Assembly: GCA_036337765.1 (NCBI GenBank)
Contig: JAYZDP010000190.1
Span: 1 to 6,000, forward strand
Direction: 5' to 3'
Source: JAYZDP01 sp036337765
Lineage (GTDB): Bacteria > Acidobacteriota > Thermoanaerobaculia > Multivoradales > Multivoraceae
DNA: 6,000 nt
Below the pieces are notes generated by a model that had not been told where the DNA came from, did no database searches, and was given only the letters and a program-made list of their open reading frames with translations. Shown in pieces: positions 5,875-6,000 of this stretch. Position 1 is the stretch's first letter. Each line of letters opens with the position of its first letter. A program made the position numbers and the translations under genes.

Positions 5875-6000
5875 AGCGGGTCGCGCTGATCGTCGGGGGC
5901 GGCATAGCCGCCGAGATCGTGCCGCCCGTGCTCGACATCGTCAGCGCGGCCGGGGTCGAGATCGGGTGGCAACGAGCCGATCTGCCGCTGCTCGACGACC
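5871..6000 (+). CDS. Second isocitrate/isopropylmalate dehydrogenase-family subunit, divergent (partial, cut by window end)
   Basis: Only the first 43 codons are visible. They read as a hydrophobic strand (RVALIV), then GGGIAAEIVPPVLDIVSAAGVEIGWQRADL. This follows the layout of the family N-terminus, in which LIPGDGIGPEV is followed by a helix and then 'AAGVxIEWE'. The loop normally written GDGIGPE is replaced by GGGIAAE, losing the Asp and Pro. The start is GTG, overlapping the stop of the upstream dehydrogenase by 4 nt (GTGA), with GAGG 7 nt upstream, so the two proteins should be made together. I infer a paralogous partner, perhaps a regulatory subunit as in eukaryotic IDH3 beta/gamma. Because only the first strand-loop-helix is present, an unrelated Rossmann-like protein cannot be fully excluded. 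Confidence 0.6.
   Translation, partial: MKRVALIVGGGIAAEIVPPVLDIVSAAGVEIGWQRADLPLLDD

Noticed and set aside
1..6000. CRISPR arrays, tRNA/rRNA genes, insertion sequences, phage or defence genes
   Set aside because: No repeat-spacer pattern, cloverleaf, transposase motif or terminal inverted repeat was seen. Apart from the pilin/E1 junction, the window is filled with ordinary metabolic and transport genes.

Overview
The window comes from a GC-rich bacterium, visibly above 60% G+C. It is probably Gram-negative, because it carries a class III-type prepilin signal and an exported solute-binding protein that lacks a lipobox cysteine. The lineage cannot be named from the sequence. Genes are tightly packed, with several 4-nt stop/start overlaps and frequent GTG starts.

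Left block, + strand (5-1282): a HupE/UreJ-type membrane protein is followed 6 nt later by a small protein with one N-terminal membrane segment. The second matches a family usually annotated only as 'transmembrane anchor protein'. The two probably form one envelope module, possibly linked to metals.

Middle block, - strand (1300-4710): read in its own direction, this starts with a complete NitT/TauT-type ABC importer, in the order binding protein, ATPase, permease. The ATPase starts 13 nt after the binding-protein stop, and the permease start overlaps the ATPase stop by 4 nt. Seven nt after the permease stop comes a prepilin-like gene with its own ribosome binding site. That gene runs directly into the last ~150 codons of a 2-oxoacid dehydrogenase E1 (alpha/beta type), in a different frame. 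The pilin 3' part and the E1 5' part both appear to be missing at one junction near 1745-1800. This looks like a deletion or recombination scar that fuses two broken genes.

Right block, + strand (4813-end): a divergent gene encodes an NAD-type isocitrate dehydrogenase closely resembling the catalytic subunit of eukaryotic IDH3. It overlaps by 4 nt a second gene, cut by the window edge, whose N-terminus looks like a diverged copy of the same family (GDGIGPE replaced by GGGIAAE). This suggests a two-subunit NAD-IDH in which one member may be regulatory. The ~100-nt divergent intergenic region contains two adjacent perfect 12-bp dyads and a weak extended -10 promoter candidate facing the IDH gene.

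The most notable points are the tandem IDH pair with unusual active-site and cofactor-loop residues, and the pilin/E1 junction.
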